From Dickeya dianthicola NCPPB 453 (GTDB taxonomy: Bacteria > Pseudomonadota > Gammaproteobacteria > Enterobacterales > Enterobacteriaceae), in contig NZ_CM001841.1 in NCBI RefSeq assembly GCF_000365305.1, positions 1,889,100 to 1,953,099 on the forward strand: a stretch of 64,000 nt of DNA, read 5' to 3'. How positions within the stretch are numbered: the first letter of the stretch is position 1; each line of letters opens with the position of its first letter. This document shows, one piece after another, positions 1 through 7,753 of the stretch. The position numbers were made by a program, and so were the translations under genes. Under the pieces are notes generated by a model. The model saw only the letters and a program-made list of their open reading frames with translations. It was not told where the DNA came from and did no database searches.

Positions 1-1209
1 GAACTGGAAGGTTATCAATCCCACCATGATGCCGATGATGAAAAAGGCACAGAAGGCCAGCAGATCGGTGACCTGGCTATGGATAGAAATAAAACCGATG
101 CGCTCAGCGATGCTTTTCACCCGGCGGGCATCGCCGCTAACTTGCAAAACATCCCCTTTGTTCAGCACCACGCCGTCGTCGATCGGCATTTCAATCTGAC
201 TGCGGACGATGCGATTGAGAAAACAGCCGTGGTCGGTCAGTTTCAACTGGCTCAGACGTTTGCCCACGGCGTTGTGGTTTTTCACCACGATTTCCTCGGT
301 CACGATTCGCATATCCAGCAGGTCGCGTTCAAATACTTCCTTGCCGTCGCGGAAATTGGGGTTGAGGCGGGCGTGAGCGTCCGGATACCCCACCAGCGCG
401 ATTTCATCTCCCAGTTGCAGCACGGCATCGCCATCCGGCGTCGCCAGAATGCCATTGCGACGGATGCGCTCAATGTAGCAGCCGGTCTGACGATAAATAC
501 CCAGCTCGCGCAGGTTTTTGCCGTCAGCCCAGGCCACCAGCTCCGGGCCGACCCGGTAAGCGCGAATAATAGGCAGATAGATCTTGCGCTGACTGTCGGC
601 GTCCAGTCCGCGTTCGCGGGCAATCTGCTGGGCGCTGGTCGGCAGATCCTGATGTTGTAGTTTTGGCAGGTAGCGGGCACCGAAAATCAGGCTGACCAGA
701 CCGATCAGGTAGGTCAGCGCGTAGCCCAGACTCAGTTGCTCCTGAGTCATCGACAACTGTGGCCCGAGGCTGATGGTGTTGCGCAGCGTATCCCCGGCAC
801 CCACCAGCACCGGCGTCGAGGTCATGGCGCCCGCCAGCATACCGGCGGTCAGGCCGATGCCCCAGCCGAATAGCTTGCCCAGCACCAGAGCGATCAGCAA
901 TGCGCTGCTGACCATGACCAGCGCCAGCATCAGGTAATTCTTGCCGTCGCGAAAAAAAATCGAGAAGAAGTTGGGGCCGGCTTCCACGCCGACACAGAAA
1001 ATAAACAGCATGAAACCGAGGTTGAGCGCGTCGGTGTTGATGGCGAAATGCTGCTGCCCGAGCAACAGCGAGACCACCAAAACACCAATAGAATTGCCGA
1101 GTTGAACCGAGCCGAGCCGCAATTTTCCCAGACAAAGACCTAAACAGAGAACCACGAACAACAGCAGAATGTAATTCCCGTTTAACAAATCAGCGACGTT
1201 TATATTCAT
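1..1209 (-). CDS. ybjL: YbjL-type membrane transporter, AAE family (partial, 3' end off window)
   Basis: This is an inner-membrane protein of the aspartate:alanine exchanger-like family; the substrate of YbjL is not established. It reads from an ATG at 1209 to the left edge with no stop, giving 403 residues of about 560. N-terminal hydrophobic segments (for example [20 protein letters not shown]) are followed by the family's conserved TSTPVLVGA stretch near residue 130. After that come soluble RCK_C (TrkA_C) modules, with [13 protein letters not shown] and later [13 protein letters not shown]. Membrane segments resume at the truncated end ([13 protein letters not shown]). It is divergent from ybjM, as in E. 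coli. The family assignment is firm and the symbol rests on sequence plus synteny. Confidence 0.9.
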   Translation of the reverse strand, partial: MNINVADLLNGNYILLLFVVLCLGLCLGKLRLGSVQLGNSIGVLVVSLLLGQQHFAINTDALNLGFMLFIFCVGVEAGPNFFSIFFRDGKNYLMLALVMVSSALLIALVLGKLFGWGIGLTAGMLAGAMTSTPVLVGAGDTLRNTISLGPQLSMTQEQLSLGYALTYLIGLVSLIFGARYLPKLQHQDLPTSAQQIARERGLDADSQRKIYLPIIRAYRVGPELVAWADGKNLRELGIYRQTGCYIERIRRNGILATPDGDAVLQLGDEIALVGYPDAHARLNPNFRDGKEVFERDLLDMRIVTEEIVVKNHNAVGKRLSQLKLTDHGCFLNRIVRSQIEMPIDDGVVLNKGDVLQVSGDARRVKSIAERIGFISIHSQVTDLLAFCAFFIIGIMVGLITFQF

Positions 1210-1554
1210 GGAATGCAACTTGTTGTTTACTGGTAAATTATTGATATAAAAAATAATTTAGACTAAATTTACCCCATTGCAGGGGTTCCGGCCATGTCTG
1301 ACGACAACATGATGATAAGAAAGGATCGGCCCCGTTACTCATTATCCGGCAATGCCCCGAAAGAGCGGCGGCATCGTCTGGTATGGCAACGCCATTTTAG
1401 TGATTTCTCCAGCGGACAACCAGCTGATGATGCTGATAAATCATCTCATCGCTGGCTTTTCGTCCCATCAGGGATACCTGCCGCGCTATGATCGATGTGG
1501 GCGACGATCGTCGTTCACCGCGCGCGGCTTCAGCCTATTTCGGGGGAGGCTCAC
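1210..1554. other. Intergenic region between divergent ybjL and ybjM
   Basis: The 345 bp hold no convincing gene. The first 70 bp next to ybjL are AT-rich and probably carry its promoter. Short open frames on the plus strand at about 1294-1558 have no recognisable product and overlap each other, so I do not call them. A good Shine-Dalgarno run (GGGGGAGG, 1542-1549) just precedes the ybjM ATG. Confidence 0.5.
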
Positions 1555-1929
1555 ATGACAGGCAACAACAGAGGTTGGTTGGGCGTGGTCAGCTGTTTTG
1601 TCTTGTTTACGCTAGTGTTTCTAAGCCAGAAGATGCGTATCGTCGGCACGTCGCTGGAAGACGGTTTCCGGGGCGATCCCGGTATGCTGCTGTTTTTGCT
1701 GCCGGGAATGGTGTCGAGCTACCTGTCGCGCAACCGACGATTGCACTATCCGCTGATAGGCGCATTGATGGCGATGCCAGTCTGCCTGCTGGTACTGCAG
1801 TTATGGCAGTTTTCCAGCCTGTCGTTCTGGCAGGAACTGGCTTATGTCAGCAGCGCGGTATTCTGGTGCCTGATGGGGGGGCTGGCTTTTTTGTGCTTGC
1901 GAGCGGTCAGCCGGCACTATTTTCTTTAG
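1555..1929 (+). CDS. ybjM: YbjM-type small inner-membrane protein
   Basis: This is a 124-residue hydrophobic protein of unknown function. About four membrane segments are visible: WLGVVSCFVLFTLVFL, the GMLLFLLPGMVSSYL region, PLIGALMAMPVCLLVL and a C-terminal AVFWCLMGGLAFLCL. Length and position between ybjL and grxA match E. coli YbjM (about 125 residues). I chose the ATG at 1555 because of the GGGGGAGG ribosome site 6 bp upstream; an ATG at 1495 in the same frame would add 20 polar residues with no ribosome site. The last codons and the stop codon lie inside a short imperfect tandem duplication that continues downstream (see the repeat at 1911). Confidence 0.75.
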   Translation: MTGNNRGWLGVVSCFVLFTLVFLSQKMRIVGTSLEDGFRGDPGMLLFLLPGMVSSYLSRNRRLHYPLIGALMAMPVCLLVLQLWQFSSLSFWQELAYVSSAVFWCLMGGLAFLCLRAVSRHYFL

Positions 1930-1968
1930 AACCAGCTTTCTCTAGAACCGGCACTATTTTCGCTAGAA
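1911..1968. repeat. Tandem duplication across the ybjM stop codon
   Basis: Three imperfect units run head to tail: 1911-1931, 1932-1947 and 1948-1968. Units 1 and 3 (21 bp) differ only around the stop triplet; unit 2 is a shortened 16-bp form. The shared core is CCGGCACTATTTT followed by CTTTAGAA or GCTAGAA. Unit 1 contains the last codons and the TAG of ybjM, so each unit repeats a TAG. Confidence 0.75.
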
Positions 1969-1994
1969 AAGGCGCCGCTGGCGCCTTTTTTGCC
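1968..1994. terminator. Rho-independent terminator between convergent ybjM and grxA
   Basis: The inverted repeat AAAAGGCGCC-GCT-GGCGCCTTTT is followed by a T run on the plus strand and preceded by an A run that serves the minus strand. It can end both ybjM and grxA transcription. Confidence 0.85.
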
Positions 1995-2005
1995 GGTAAC
2001 CGAGA

Positions 2006-2263
2006 TTACTGGAACAGGTTTTCTCTGGCGTAGGCTTCGAAGTCGGTGCAGCCGCCAATGTGCTGTTCATCCAGGAAAATCTGCGGGACGGTTTCCACCG
2101 GTTTACCTACCGTTTTGGATAAATCGGCTTTGGTGATGCCTTCCGCGTGAATGTCGATGTAACGGTAATTGAAGTCGTCACGCTCTTCGGTCAATTTCTC
2201 AGCCAGCTCTTTAGCGCGGACACAATAAGGACAGCCAGGGCGACCGAAAATAACTGCGTACAT
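2006..2263 (-). CDS. grxA: Glutaredoxin 1
   Basis: This 85-residue cytoplasmic dithiol glutaredoxin is reduced by glutathione. In enterobacteria it donates electrons to ribonucleotide reductase and PAPS reductase and deglutathionylates OxyR. The active site C11-P-Y-C14 follows the first beta strand, and the cis-proline segment ETVPQIFLDEQHIGG and the C-terminal helix are intact. The length equals E. coli GrxA. The ATG at 2263 has an AAGGAG ribosome site about 6 bp upstream. The gene is divergent from nfsA across a 480-bp spacer full of direct repeats. Confidence 0.97.
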   Translation of the reverse strand: MYAVIFGRPGCPYCVRAKELAEKLTEERDDFNYRYIDIHAEGITKADLSKTVGKPVETVPQIFLDEQHIGGCTDFEAYARENLFQ

Positions 2264-2328
2264 GTGAACTCCTTACTTTCTAATTTTGTCAGAGGTTCCC
2301 TGTAATCAGGGCGATACCCACGTTGTAA

Positions 2329-2439
2329 GCGGTTTTTAGCTAACCGCGCTACTTTTTAGTTTAGTCAACAGCGTTATTTTTTAGTTAACGACGGTACTTT
2401 TTAGTCAACGGCGGTACTTTTTAGTTAACGGCGGTACTA
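2329..2439. repeat. Tandem array of about 20-bp units upstream of grxA
   Basis: Units are 2329-2345 (degenerate), 2346-2370 (with a TTTAG insertion), 2371-2390, 2391-2410, 2411-2430 and a partial unit at 2431-2439. The consensus is GCGGTACTTTTTAGTTAACG. The two units at 2391 and 2411 differ at only two positions. Every unit holds a T4-6AG run followed by TTAAC or TCAAC. Confidence 0.85.
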
Positions 2440-2493
2440 TGCCTGCAATCAGCGGTGATCTGAAGCAGTCACTGCCTGTCATAACGATTAGCG

Positions 2494-2538
2494 CCAACTA
2501 TTGCAACCATGTCCAACTATTGCAACCGTATCCAACGC
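2494..2538. repeat. 19-bp direct repeat upstream of nfsA
   Basis: CCAACTATTGCAACCATGT (2494-2512) is followed directly by CCAACTATTGCAACCGTAT (2513-2531) and a third partial copy beginning CCAACGCT. Confidence 0.8.
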
Positions 2539-2743
2539 TAGATATAGCCTAAAATTGCCGGCGACATTGGTCTGTCTGACGCTCTGACATATACTTGCCA
2601 CTTATGCCGAATAGCCGTTTTATCAACAGAACGGCGACGCCGGATGGCCGCACGCCGGTACTGCGCTCGTCCGCCCGTGTTTCGCGCCGGAAAGCGCCGC
2701 CGGTGTTGTGTCATCTCAACATTGTGTTTCAGGGATATTCAAC

Positions 2744-3466
2744 GTGACGCCAACCATTGCACTGCTACGCCAACACCGCTCCATCCGATCGTTTACCGAC
2801 CAGCTGCTCAGCGACGAGCAGCGCAATGCCATCATCGCCGCCGCACAGAGTGCGTCCACCTCCAGTTTCCTGCAATGCAGTTCGATTATCCGCATTACCG
2901 AGCCTGCATTGCGCTCGCAACTGGTGCAACTGACCGGCGAACAGCCCTGGGTCGGGCAGGCGGCGGAGTTCTGGGTGTTCTGCGCCGATTTTCATCGTCA
3001 TCAGCAGATTTATCCGCAAGCCGAACTGGGACTGGCGGAACAGTTGCTGCTCGGCTGCGTCGATACCGCGCTGATGGGGCAGAATGCGCTGGTGGCGGCC
3101 GAATCGATCGGGTTGGGCGGCGTCTTCATCGGCGGCGTTCGCAACCAGATAGCCGAAGTAACCCGGTTGCTGGCGTTGCCGCAGCAGGTCTTGCCGCTGT
3201 TCGGGCTGTGCCTGGGGTATCCGGCCGCGCAGCCTGCTCTCAAACCGCGTCTGCCGGCGGCGCTGGTGGTGCATGAGAACCGCTATCAGCCGCTGGATAG
3301 CGCTTTACTGGCGGAATATGACCAGCATATCGTCGAGTATTATCGTCACCGCGACAGCAATCAGCGTATGGAAAGCTGGAGCGACCAAATTCGACGCACC
3401 CTGAGCAAGGAACGTCGTCCGTTCATGCTGGACTACCTGCGACAGCAGGGCTGGGCCACCCGATAG
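2744..3466 (+). CDS. nfsA: Oxygen-insensitive NADPH nitroreductase A
   Basis: This 240-residue FMN enzyme reduces nitro-aromatics and quinones by two-electron steps with NADPH. Family hallmarks seen are the N-terminal HRSIRSFTD, the dimer-interface block SSFLQCSSIIRI, AEQLLLGCVDTALMGQNA, the FMN-site motif GLGGVFIGG, LFGLCLGYP and the C-terminal RPFMLDYLRQQGWATR. The GTG at 2744 is chosen because translation then begins VTPTIALLR, matching the E. coli start and its 240-residue length, with AGGGA 8 bp upstream. An upstream ATG at 2708 would add 12 unrelated residues. It is followed by rimK after 12 bp, so the two are probably cotranscribed. Confidence 0.96.
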   Translation: MTPTIALLRQHRSIRSFTDQLLSDEQRNAIIAAAQSASTSSFLQCSSIIRITEPALRSQLVQLTGEQPWVGQAAEFWVFCADFHRHQQIYPQAELGLAEQLLLGCVDTALMGQNALVAAESIGLGGVFIGGVRNQIAEVTRLLALPQQVLPLFGLCLGYPAAQPALKPRLPAALVVHENRYQPLDSALLAEYDQHIVEYYRHRDSNQRMESWSDQIRRTLSKERRPFMLDYLRQQGWATR

Positions 3467-3478
3467 CACCGGAGCGCT

Positions 3479-4381
3479 ATGAAAATCGCCATTCTGTCAC
3501 AAGACAGTTCTCTCTATTCCTGCAAGCGATTATGCGAAGCGGCGGAGGAGCGACAGCACAACATCGAGGTGATCAATCCGCTGTCGTGCTACATGAACAT
3601 TAACTCGGCCGCGCCGTCGGTTCATTATCGCGGGCGCCAACTGGACCCGTATGATGCGGTGATTCCGCGCATCGGGGCCGCGATTACCTTTTACGGTACG
3701 GCCGTGCTGCGCCAGTTTGAAATGCTGGGCAGCGTTGTGCTGAATAACGCCATGTCGGTGATCCGCGCCCGGGATAAACTGCATTCGCTGCAATTGCTGG
3801 CCCGTCAGGGCATTGATTTGCCGATTACCGGTTTTGCGCACTCGCCGGACGATACCGCCGACCTGATCAAGATGGTCGGCGGCGCGCCGTTGGTGGTGAA
3901 ACTGGTGGAGGGCACGCAGGGAATCGGGGTGGTGCTGGCGGAAACCCATCAGGCGGCGGAAAGCGTCATTGATGCTTTTCGCGGTCTTAACGCCCATATT
4001 CTGGTGCAGGAATATGTCCGTGAGGCTCACGGTAAGGATATTCGTTGTCTGGTGGTTGGCGACCGGGTGGTGGCGGCGATCGAACGACAGGCTAAACCAG
4101 GCGATTTTCGCTCTAATCTGCATCGGGGCGGGTCAGCCAGCCGGGTGCGGATCACGCCGCAGGAGCGCGCAATTGCGGTCAAGGCCGCAAAAACATTGGG
4201 ACTCAATGTGGCGGGTGTTGATATACTGCGCTCGGCGCGTGGGCCTCTGGTCATGGAAGTCAACGCATCACCCGGGCTGGAAGGCATTGAAACCACTACC
4301 GGGTTAGATATTGCAGGGATGATGATCGAATACATTGAGCACCATCACCGCGCGGTATCCCGTTCAGTCAGGGCAGGGTGA
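3479..4381 (+). CDS. rimK: Ribosomal protein S6 glutamate ligase
   Basis: RimK is an ATP-grasp ligase that adds glutamates to the C-terminus of ribosomal protein S6. The 300-residue protein has the N-terminal pre-ATP-grasp domain ([15 protein letters not shown]), then [19 protein letters not shown] and the ATP-binding loop [13 protein letters not shown] around residues 140-152. The metal-site block [14 protein letters not shown] lies near residue 259. Length matches E. coli RimK. It lies 12 bp after nfsA with its own CCGGAGC ribosome site. Confidence 0.96.
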   Translation: MKIAILSQDSSLYSCKRLCEAAEERQHNIEVINPLSCYMNINSAAPSVHYRGRQLDPYDAVIPRIGAAITFYGTAVLRQFEMLGSVVLNNAMSVIRARDKLHSLQLLARQGIDLPITGFAHSPDDTADLIKMVGGAPLVVKLVEGTQGIGVVLAETHQAAESVIDAFRGLNAHILVQEYVREAHGKDIRCLVVGDRVVAAIERQAKPGDFRSNLHRGGSASRVRITPQERAIAVKAAKTLGLNVAGVDILRSARGPLVMEVNASPGLEGIETTTGLDIAGMMIEYIEHHHRAVSRSVRAG

Positions 4382-4386
4382 ATGCC

Positions 4387-4423
4387 CGGCGAGAACGCCG
4401 TCTTTTTGGCGCGCCAGCGCGCC
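4387..4423 (+). terminator. Probable terminator after rimK
   Basis: The short hairpin CGGCG-AGAA-CGCCG is followed by TCTTTTT, then by a second GC-rich hairpin, GGCGCGC-CA-GCGCGCC. The first stem is only 5 bp, so efficiency is uncertain. Confidence 0.5.
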
Positions 4424-4522
4424 GTTGTGGTCAGTCAGCGATGAGGATTGGCCCGCTATTCCTGGGTTAGGCATTGCGTAGGTCAGGGTTTTTTATCATC
4501 CATGAAATATGAGGCGGTCAAG

Positions 4523-5002
4523 ATGGATTCAATCATCGTCCCTGATTTGAATTTGCTTCGGCGGTGGCTGGATCAACTGGGCATCATTTACTTCGAGTGC
4601 GATTCCTGTCAGGCCTTGCATCTGCCGCACATGCAGAATTTTGACGGCGTGTTCGACGCTAAGATAGACATGGCCGACAGCGTCATCCTGTTTTCCGCAC
4701 TGGCGGAAGTGAAGCCGACCGCATTGATTCCGCTGGCGGGCAACCTGAGCGAGATCAACGCCAGCTCGCTGACCGCCAAGGCGTTTCTCGATATTCAGGA
4801 CGACAACCTGCCTAAATTGATCGTTTGCCAGACATTCAGCGCCGGCGCCGGCATCACGCTGGAGCAATTCCGTCATTTCATGCAACAGGCCGAGCAGCAG
4901 ATCTCTATGGTGATCATGGAAGCCAGCGCCAATAATCTGCTGTTTTTGGGGGATGAAGAAGAGAGCCCTGCTGAGCATTCTAACACCTCAAGTCTGCACT
5001 GA
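4523..5002 (+). CDS. ybjN: YbjN, type III secretion chaperone-like protein
   Basis: This 159-residue protein matches E. coli YbjN (158 residues), a small cytoplasmic protein with a fold like type III secretion chaperones. Overexpression in E. coli affects motility and stress responses, but its biochemical role is unknown. Highly conserved segments are CDSCQALHLPHMQNFDGVFDA, INASSLTAKAFLDIQDDNLP and EQISMVIMEAS. The ATG at 4523 gives MDSIIVPDLN, aligning with the E. coli start, with GAGG 8 bp upstream; an ATG at 4502 would add seven residues. rimK precedes it, as in E. coli. Confidence 0.92.
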   Translation: MDSIIVPDLNLLRRWLDQLGIIYFECDSCQALHLPHMQNFDGVFDAKIDMADSVILFSALAEVKPTALIPLAGNLSEINASSLTAKAFLDIQDDNLPKLIVCQTFSAGAGITLEQFRHFMQQAEQQISMVIMEASANNLLFLGDEEESPAEHSNTSSLH

Positions 5003-5048
5003 TCGCGTTATGGATCAATAGCCAGTCATCATTTTTTCTTATTTTTGG

Positions 5049-5074
5049 AAACCGCATTTAATGCGGTTTTTTAT
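5049..5074 (+). terminator. Rho-independent terminator after ybjN
   Basis: The perfect stem AACCGCAT-TTA-ATGCGGTT is followed by T6, 47 bp after the ybjN stop codon. Confidence 0.88.
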
Positions 5075-5172
5075 TCTCTAAGCCAGATGTTTTTCTATGT
5101 TTATGTCATCAGGACGCAGCACATAGATAAATTGTGAATAAATAATCGATAAAACCTGTTTTTTGTGTTCCG

Positions 5173-5239
5173 GTATGGTGTGGGCGTAACAGTGCGGTTA
5201 TGCTTTATTTCTGTATGGTTCAGGTATAACGTCGCGGTT
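5173..5239 (+). promoter_or_regulatory. Pair of 27-bp direct repeats upstream of potF, 40-bp period
   Basis: 5173-5199 and 5213-5239 share GTATGGT-N3-GG-N2-TAAC-N3-GCGGTT with identical spacing (at least 19 of 27 bases). The 40-bp period is close to four helical turns. They end about 145 bp before the potF ATG. I do not recognise the binding protein. Confidence 0.5.
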
Positions 5240-5384
5240 GGATGTGTTTTAACGATGAAAAAAGCGAATGCATAGCCATTCATCGCGCCGTGATGCTGAG
5301 CCCGGAAAAACAAAGAGCGGTATTATTTCCGGGCACCGTATAGTCACCCCCTATATTTACCCCCTGGTATGGAGGAAGGAACGG

Positions 5385-6494
5385 ATGTTCACCCAACGTA
5401 AAAAATGGCTTTCGGGTGTGTTAACCGGCTTAATGATGGCCGCGTCCGTCACCGCATCTGCGGAAGAGAAAACGCTGCACGTCTATAACTGGTCTGATTA
5501 TATCGCGCCGGATACGCTGGAGAATTTTCAGAAAGAGAGCGGTATTAACGTCGTGTATGACGTGTTTGACTCCAACGAAGTGCTGGAAGGCAAACTGATG
5601 GCCGGCAGCACGGGGTTCGACCTGGTGGTGCCTTCCGCCAGCTTCCTGGGGCGTCAGATCAGCGCCGGTGTCTTCCAGCCGCTGGATAAAAGCAAACTGC
5701 CGAACTACAAAAACCTCGATCCCGAGCTGATGAAGCTTATTGAGGAACACGATCCGGGCCATAAATATGCGGTGCCGTATCTGTGGGCTACCACCGGTAT
5801 CGGCTACAACGTGGATAAGGTAAAAGCGATACTAGGTAAAGACGCGCCGGTCAACAGCTGGGATCTGGTGCTGAAACCGGAAAACCTGGAAAAACTGAAA
5901 AGCTGTGGCGTTGCCTTCCTGGACGCGCCGGCTGAGATTTACGCCACGGTGCTCAACTATCAGGGCAAAAACCCGAACAGCGCTAATGAATCCGATTACA
6001 CCAAAGACGCGACCGACCTGCTGTTGAAACTGCGCCCAAGCGTACGTTATTTCCATTCGTCCCAGTACATCAACGATCTGGCCAACGGCGATATTTGCGT
6101 GGCTATCGGCTGGGCCGGCGACGTTATGCAGGCGGCCAACCGGGCGAAAGACGCGAAAAACGGCGTGAACATCAGCTACAGCATTCCGAAGGAAGGAGCG
6201 CTGGCGTTCTTTGACGTGTTCGCGATTCCGAAAGACGCCAAAAACCTGGATTCAGCCTATCAGTTCCTCAACTATCTGCTGAAACCGGACGTCATTGCCA
6301 ACGTCAGTAACCATGTGTATTACGCCAACCCCAACAAGGAGGCGACGGCGCTGGTGAAAGAAGAGGTGCGTAACAACCCGAACATTTATCCGCCTGCGGA
6401 TATTCGTGCCAAGCTGTTTACGCTCAAGGTACAGTCGCCGAAAATCGATCGCGTGATTACGCGCTCGTGGACCAAGGTAAAAAGCGGGAAATAA
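5385..6494 (+). CDS. potF: Putrescine-binding periplasmic protein PotF
   Basis: This is the substrate-binding subunit of the PotFGHI putrescine importer. The 369-residue precursor has a signal peptide: a basic start MFTQRKKW, a hydrophobic core, and cleavage after TASA near residue 26. The mature part starts with the family signature LHVYNWSDYIAPDTL. Further conserved blocks include FDLVVPSASFLGRQI, PYLWATTGIGYN, VAIGWAGDVMQA and the C-terminal RVITRSWTKVKSGK. I chose the ATG at 5385 because GGAGGAAGGA lies just before it and it gives the standard length. potG follows after 117 bp. Confidence 0.96.
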   Translation: MFTQRKKWLSGVLTGLMMAASVTASAEEKTLHVYNWSDYIAPDTLENFQKESGINVVYDVFDSNEVLEGKLMAGSTGFDLVVPSASFLGRQISAGVFQPLDKSKLPNYKNLDPELMKLIEEHDPGHKYAVPYLWATTGIGYNVDKVKAILGKDAPVNSWDLVLKPENLEKLKSCGVAFLDAPAEIYATVLNYQGKNPNSANESDYTKDATDLLLKLRPSVRYFHSSQYINDLANGDICVAIGWAGDVMQAANRAKDAKNGVNISYSIPKEGALAFFDVFAIPKDAKNLDSAYQFLNYLLKPDVIANVSNHVYYANPNKEATALVKEEVRNNPNIYPPADIRAKLFTLKVQSPKIDRVITRSWTKVKSGK

Positions 6495-6520
6495 CCGCCA
6501 CCCTTGATTCTACTTCATGC

Positions 6521-6545
6521 AACAGGCGGCTAAACCCCGCCTGTT
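6521..6545 (+). other. Intercistronic hairpin between potF and potG
   Basis: The perfect 9-bp stem AACAGGCGG / CCGCCTGTT has a 7-nt loop and no T run. Such hairpins after a binding-protein gene can stabilise the upstream mRNA segment and set its excess over the membrane subunits; that role is inferred here. Confidence 0.6.
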
Positions 6546-6611
6546 TGTGCTATTTGCGTCGCAGTCATGTGGCTGCGGTTTTGTTCTGCTTTTGCCGGAG
6601 AGCAATATTAA

Positions 6612-7739
6612 GTGAACGAAGCGATTCCCCGCCCCAAGCCCCAGAAAGCGGCCACGCCGCTGCTGGAAGTGCGTAACCTGACCAAATCCTATGACGACCA
6701 GTTCGCGGTTGATGATGTCAGCCTGACCATCTATAAAGGCGAAATTTTTGCCCTGCTGGGCGCCTCGGGGTGTGGTAAATCCACACTGCTGCGCATGCTG
6801 GCGGGTTTCGAACAGCCTACCCAGGGGCACATTGTGCTGGACGGGCAGGACCTGTCTCTGGTGCCGCCTTACCAACGCCCGATCAATATGATGTTTCAGT
6901 CTTACGCGCTGTTCCCGCACATGACGGTGGAGAAAAATATCGCTTTTGGCCTGAAGCAGGACAAGCTGTCGCGCGGTGAAATCAACGATCGCGTGGAAGA
7001 GATGCTGACGCTGGTACACATGCAGGAATTCGCCAGGCGCAAACCGCATCAGCTTTCCGGCGGGCAGCGTCAGCGCGTGGCGCTGGCGCGCAGCCTGGCC
7101 AAACGCCCTAAGCTGTTGTTGCTGGACGAGCCGATGGGCGCGCTGGATAAAAAATTGCGCGACCGTATGCAGTTGGAAGTGGTCGACATTCTGGAGCGGG
7201 TGGGGGTGACCTGTGTGATGGTAACGCACGATCAGGAAGAAGCCATGACGATGGCGGGGCGTATCGCCATCATGAATCGCGGTAAATTCGTGCAGATTGG
7301 CGAGCCGGAAGAGATCTACGAGAACCCGAACAGCCGTTTCAGCGCCGAGTTCATCGGCTCGGTCAATATGTTCGACGGGCTGTTGAAAGAACGTCAGGAC
7401 GATGCGCTGATTGTGCAAAGTCCGGGGCTGGTGCATCCGCTGAAGGTTAACTCGGATGTATCGGTGGTGGACGGCGTGCCGGTCTATATCGCGCTGCGGC
7501 CGGAAAAGATCATGCTGTGCGACGAGGTGCCGGCGGACGGCTGCAATTTCGCTGTGGGCGAAGTGGTACACATCGCGTATCTGGGCGACCTGTCTATTTA
7601 CCATGTCCGGCTGAACAGCGGTCAGACCATCAGCGCCCAGTTGCAAAACGCCGACCGGTTTCGCAAAGGTTCGCCCACCTGGGGGGATGAAGTCCGCCTG
7701 TGCTGGGATGCGGACAGTTGTGTGGTGTTGACGGTGTAA
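6612..7739 (+). CDS. potG: Putrescine ABC transporter ATP-binding protein PotG
   Basis: PotG is the ATPase of the PotFGHI importer, acting at the cytoplasmic face. In its 375 residues the Walker A loop G50-ASGCGKST is followed by the Q-loop MMFQSYALFPHM, the signature QLSGGQRQR near 149, Walker B LLLLDEPMGALD and the H-loop VMVTHDQEEA. A C-terminal TOBE-type regulatory domain contains YIALRPEKIML. It starts at GTG 6612 (MNEAIPRPKP), matching the E. coli N-terminus; the nearby GGAG at 6598 fits a ribosome site. potH begins 14 bp after its stop. Confidence 0.96.
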   Translation: MNEAIPRPKPQKAATPLLEVRNLTKSYDDQFAVDDVSLTIYKGEIFALLGASGCGKSTLLRMLAGFEQPTQGHIVLDGQDLSLVPPYQRPINMMFQSYALFPHMTVEKNIAFGLKQDKLSRGEINDRVEEMLTLVHMQEFARRKPHQLSGGQRQRVALARSLAKRPKLLLLDEPMGALDKKLRDRMQLEVVDILERVGVTCVMVTHDQEEAMTMAGRIAIMNRGKFVQIGEPEEIYENPNSRFSAEFIGSVNMFDGLLKERQDDALIVQSPGLVHPLKVNSDVSVVDGVPVYIALRPEKIMLCDEVPADGCNFAVGEVVHIAYLGDLSIYHVRLNSGQTISAQLQNADRFRKGSPTWGDEVRLCWDADSCVVLTV

Positions 7740-7753
7740 CGGGGGAAGACGCA

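Larger units (their letters stand above)
2264..2743. other. Spacer between divergent grxA and nfsA, rich in short repeats
   Basis: No gene is supported here; E. coli has ybjC at this position and I find no trace of it. The spacer holds the 20-bp array at 2329-2439 and the 19-bp repeat at 2494-2538. A GTG-start ribosome site (AGGGA, 2731-2735) serves nfsA. Confidence 0.6.
5003..5384. other. Spacer between ybjN and potF
   Basis: No gene is supported; a 70-codon frame on the minus strand (5101-5313) has no ribosome site or recognisable product. The spacer contains the ybjN terminator at 5049, a pair of 27-bp direct repeats at 5173 and 5213, and the potF ribosome site GGAGGAAGGA at 5371-5380. 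I looked for a sigma-54 (TGGCAC-N5-TTGCA) promoter and did not find one. Confidence 0.6.

Noticed and set aside
1294-1558. Two overlapping plus-strand frames of 65-68 codons between ybjL and ybjM
   Set aside because: Arginine- and serine-rich low-quality sequence, mutual overlap, and no conserved gene at this position that I know of.
5101-5313. 70-codon minus-strand frame upstream of potF
   Set aside because: No ribosome site or similarity; it covers the presumed potF control region with the 27-bp repeats.
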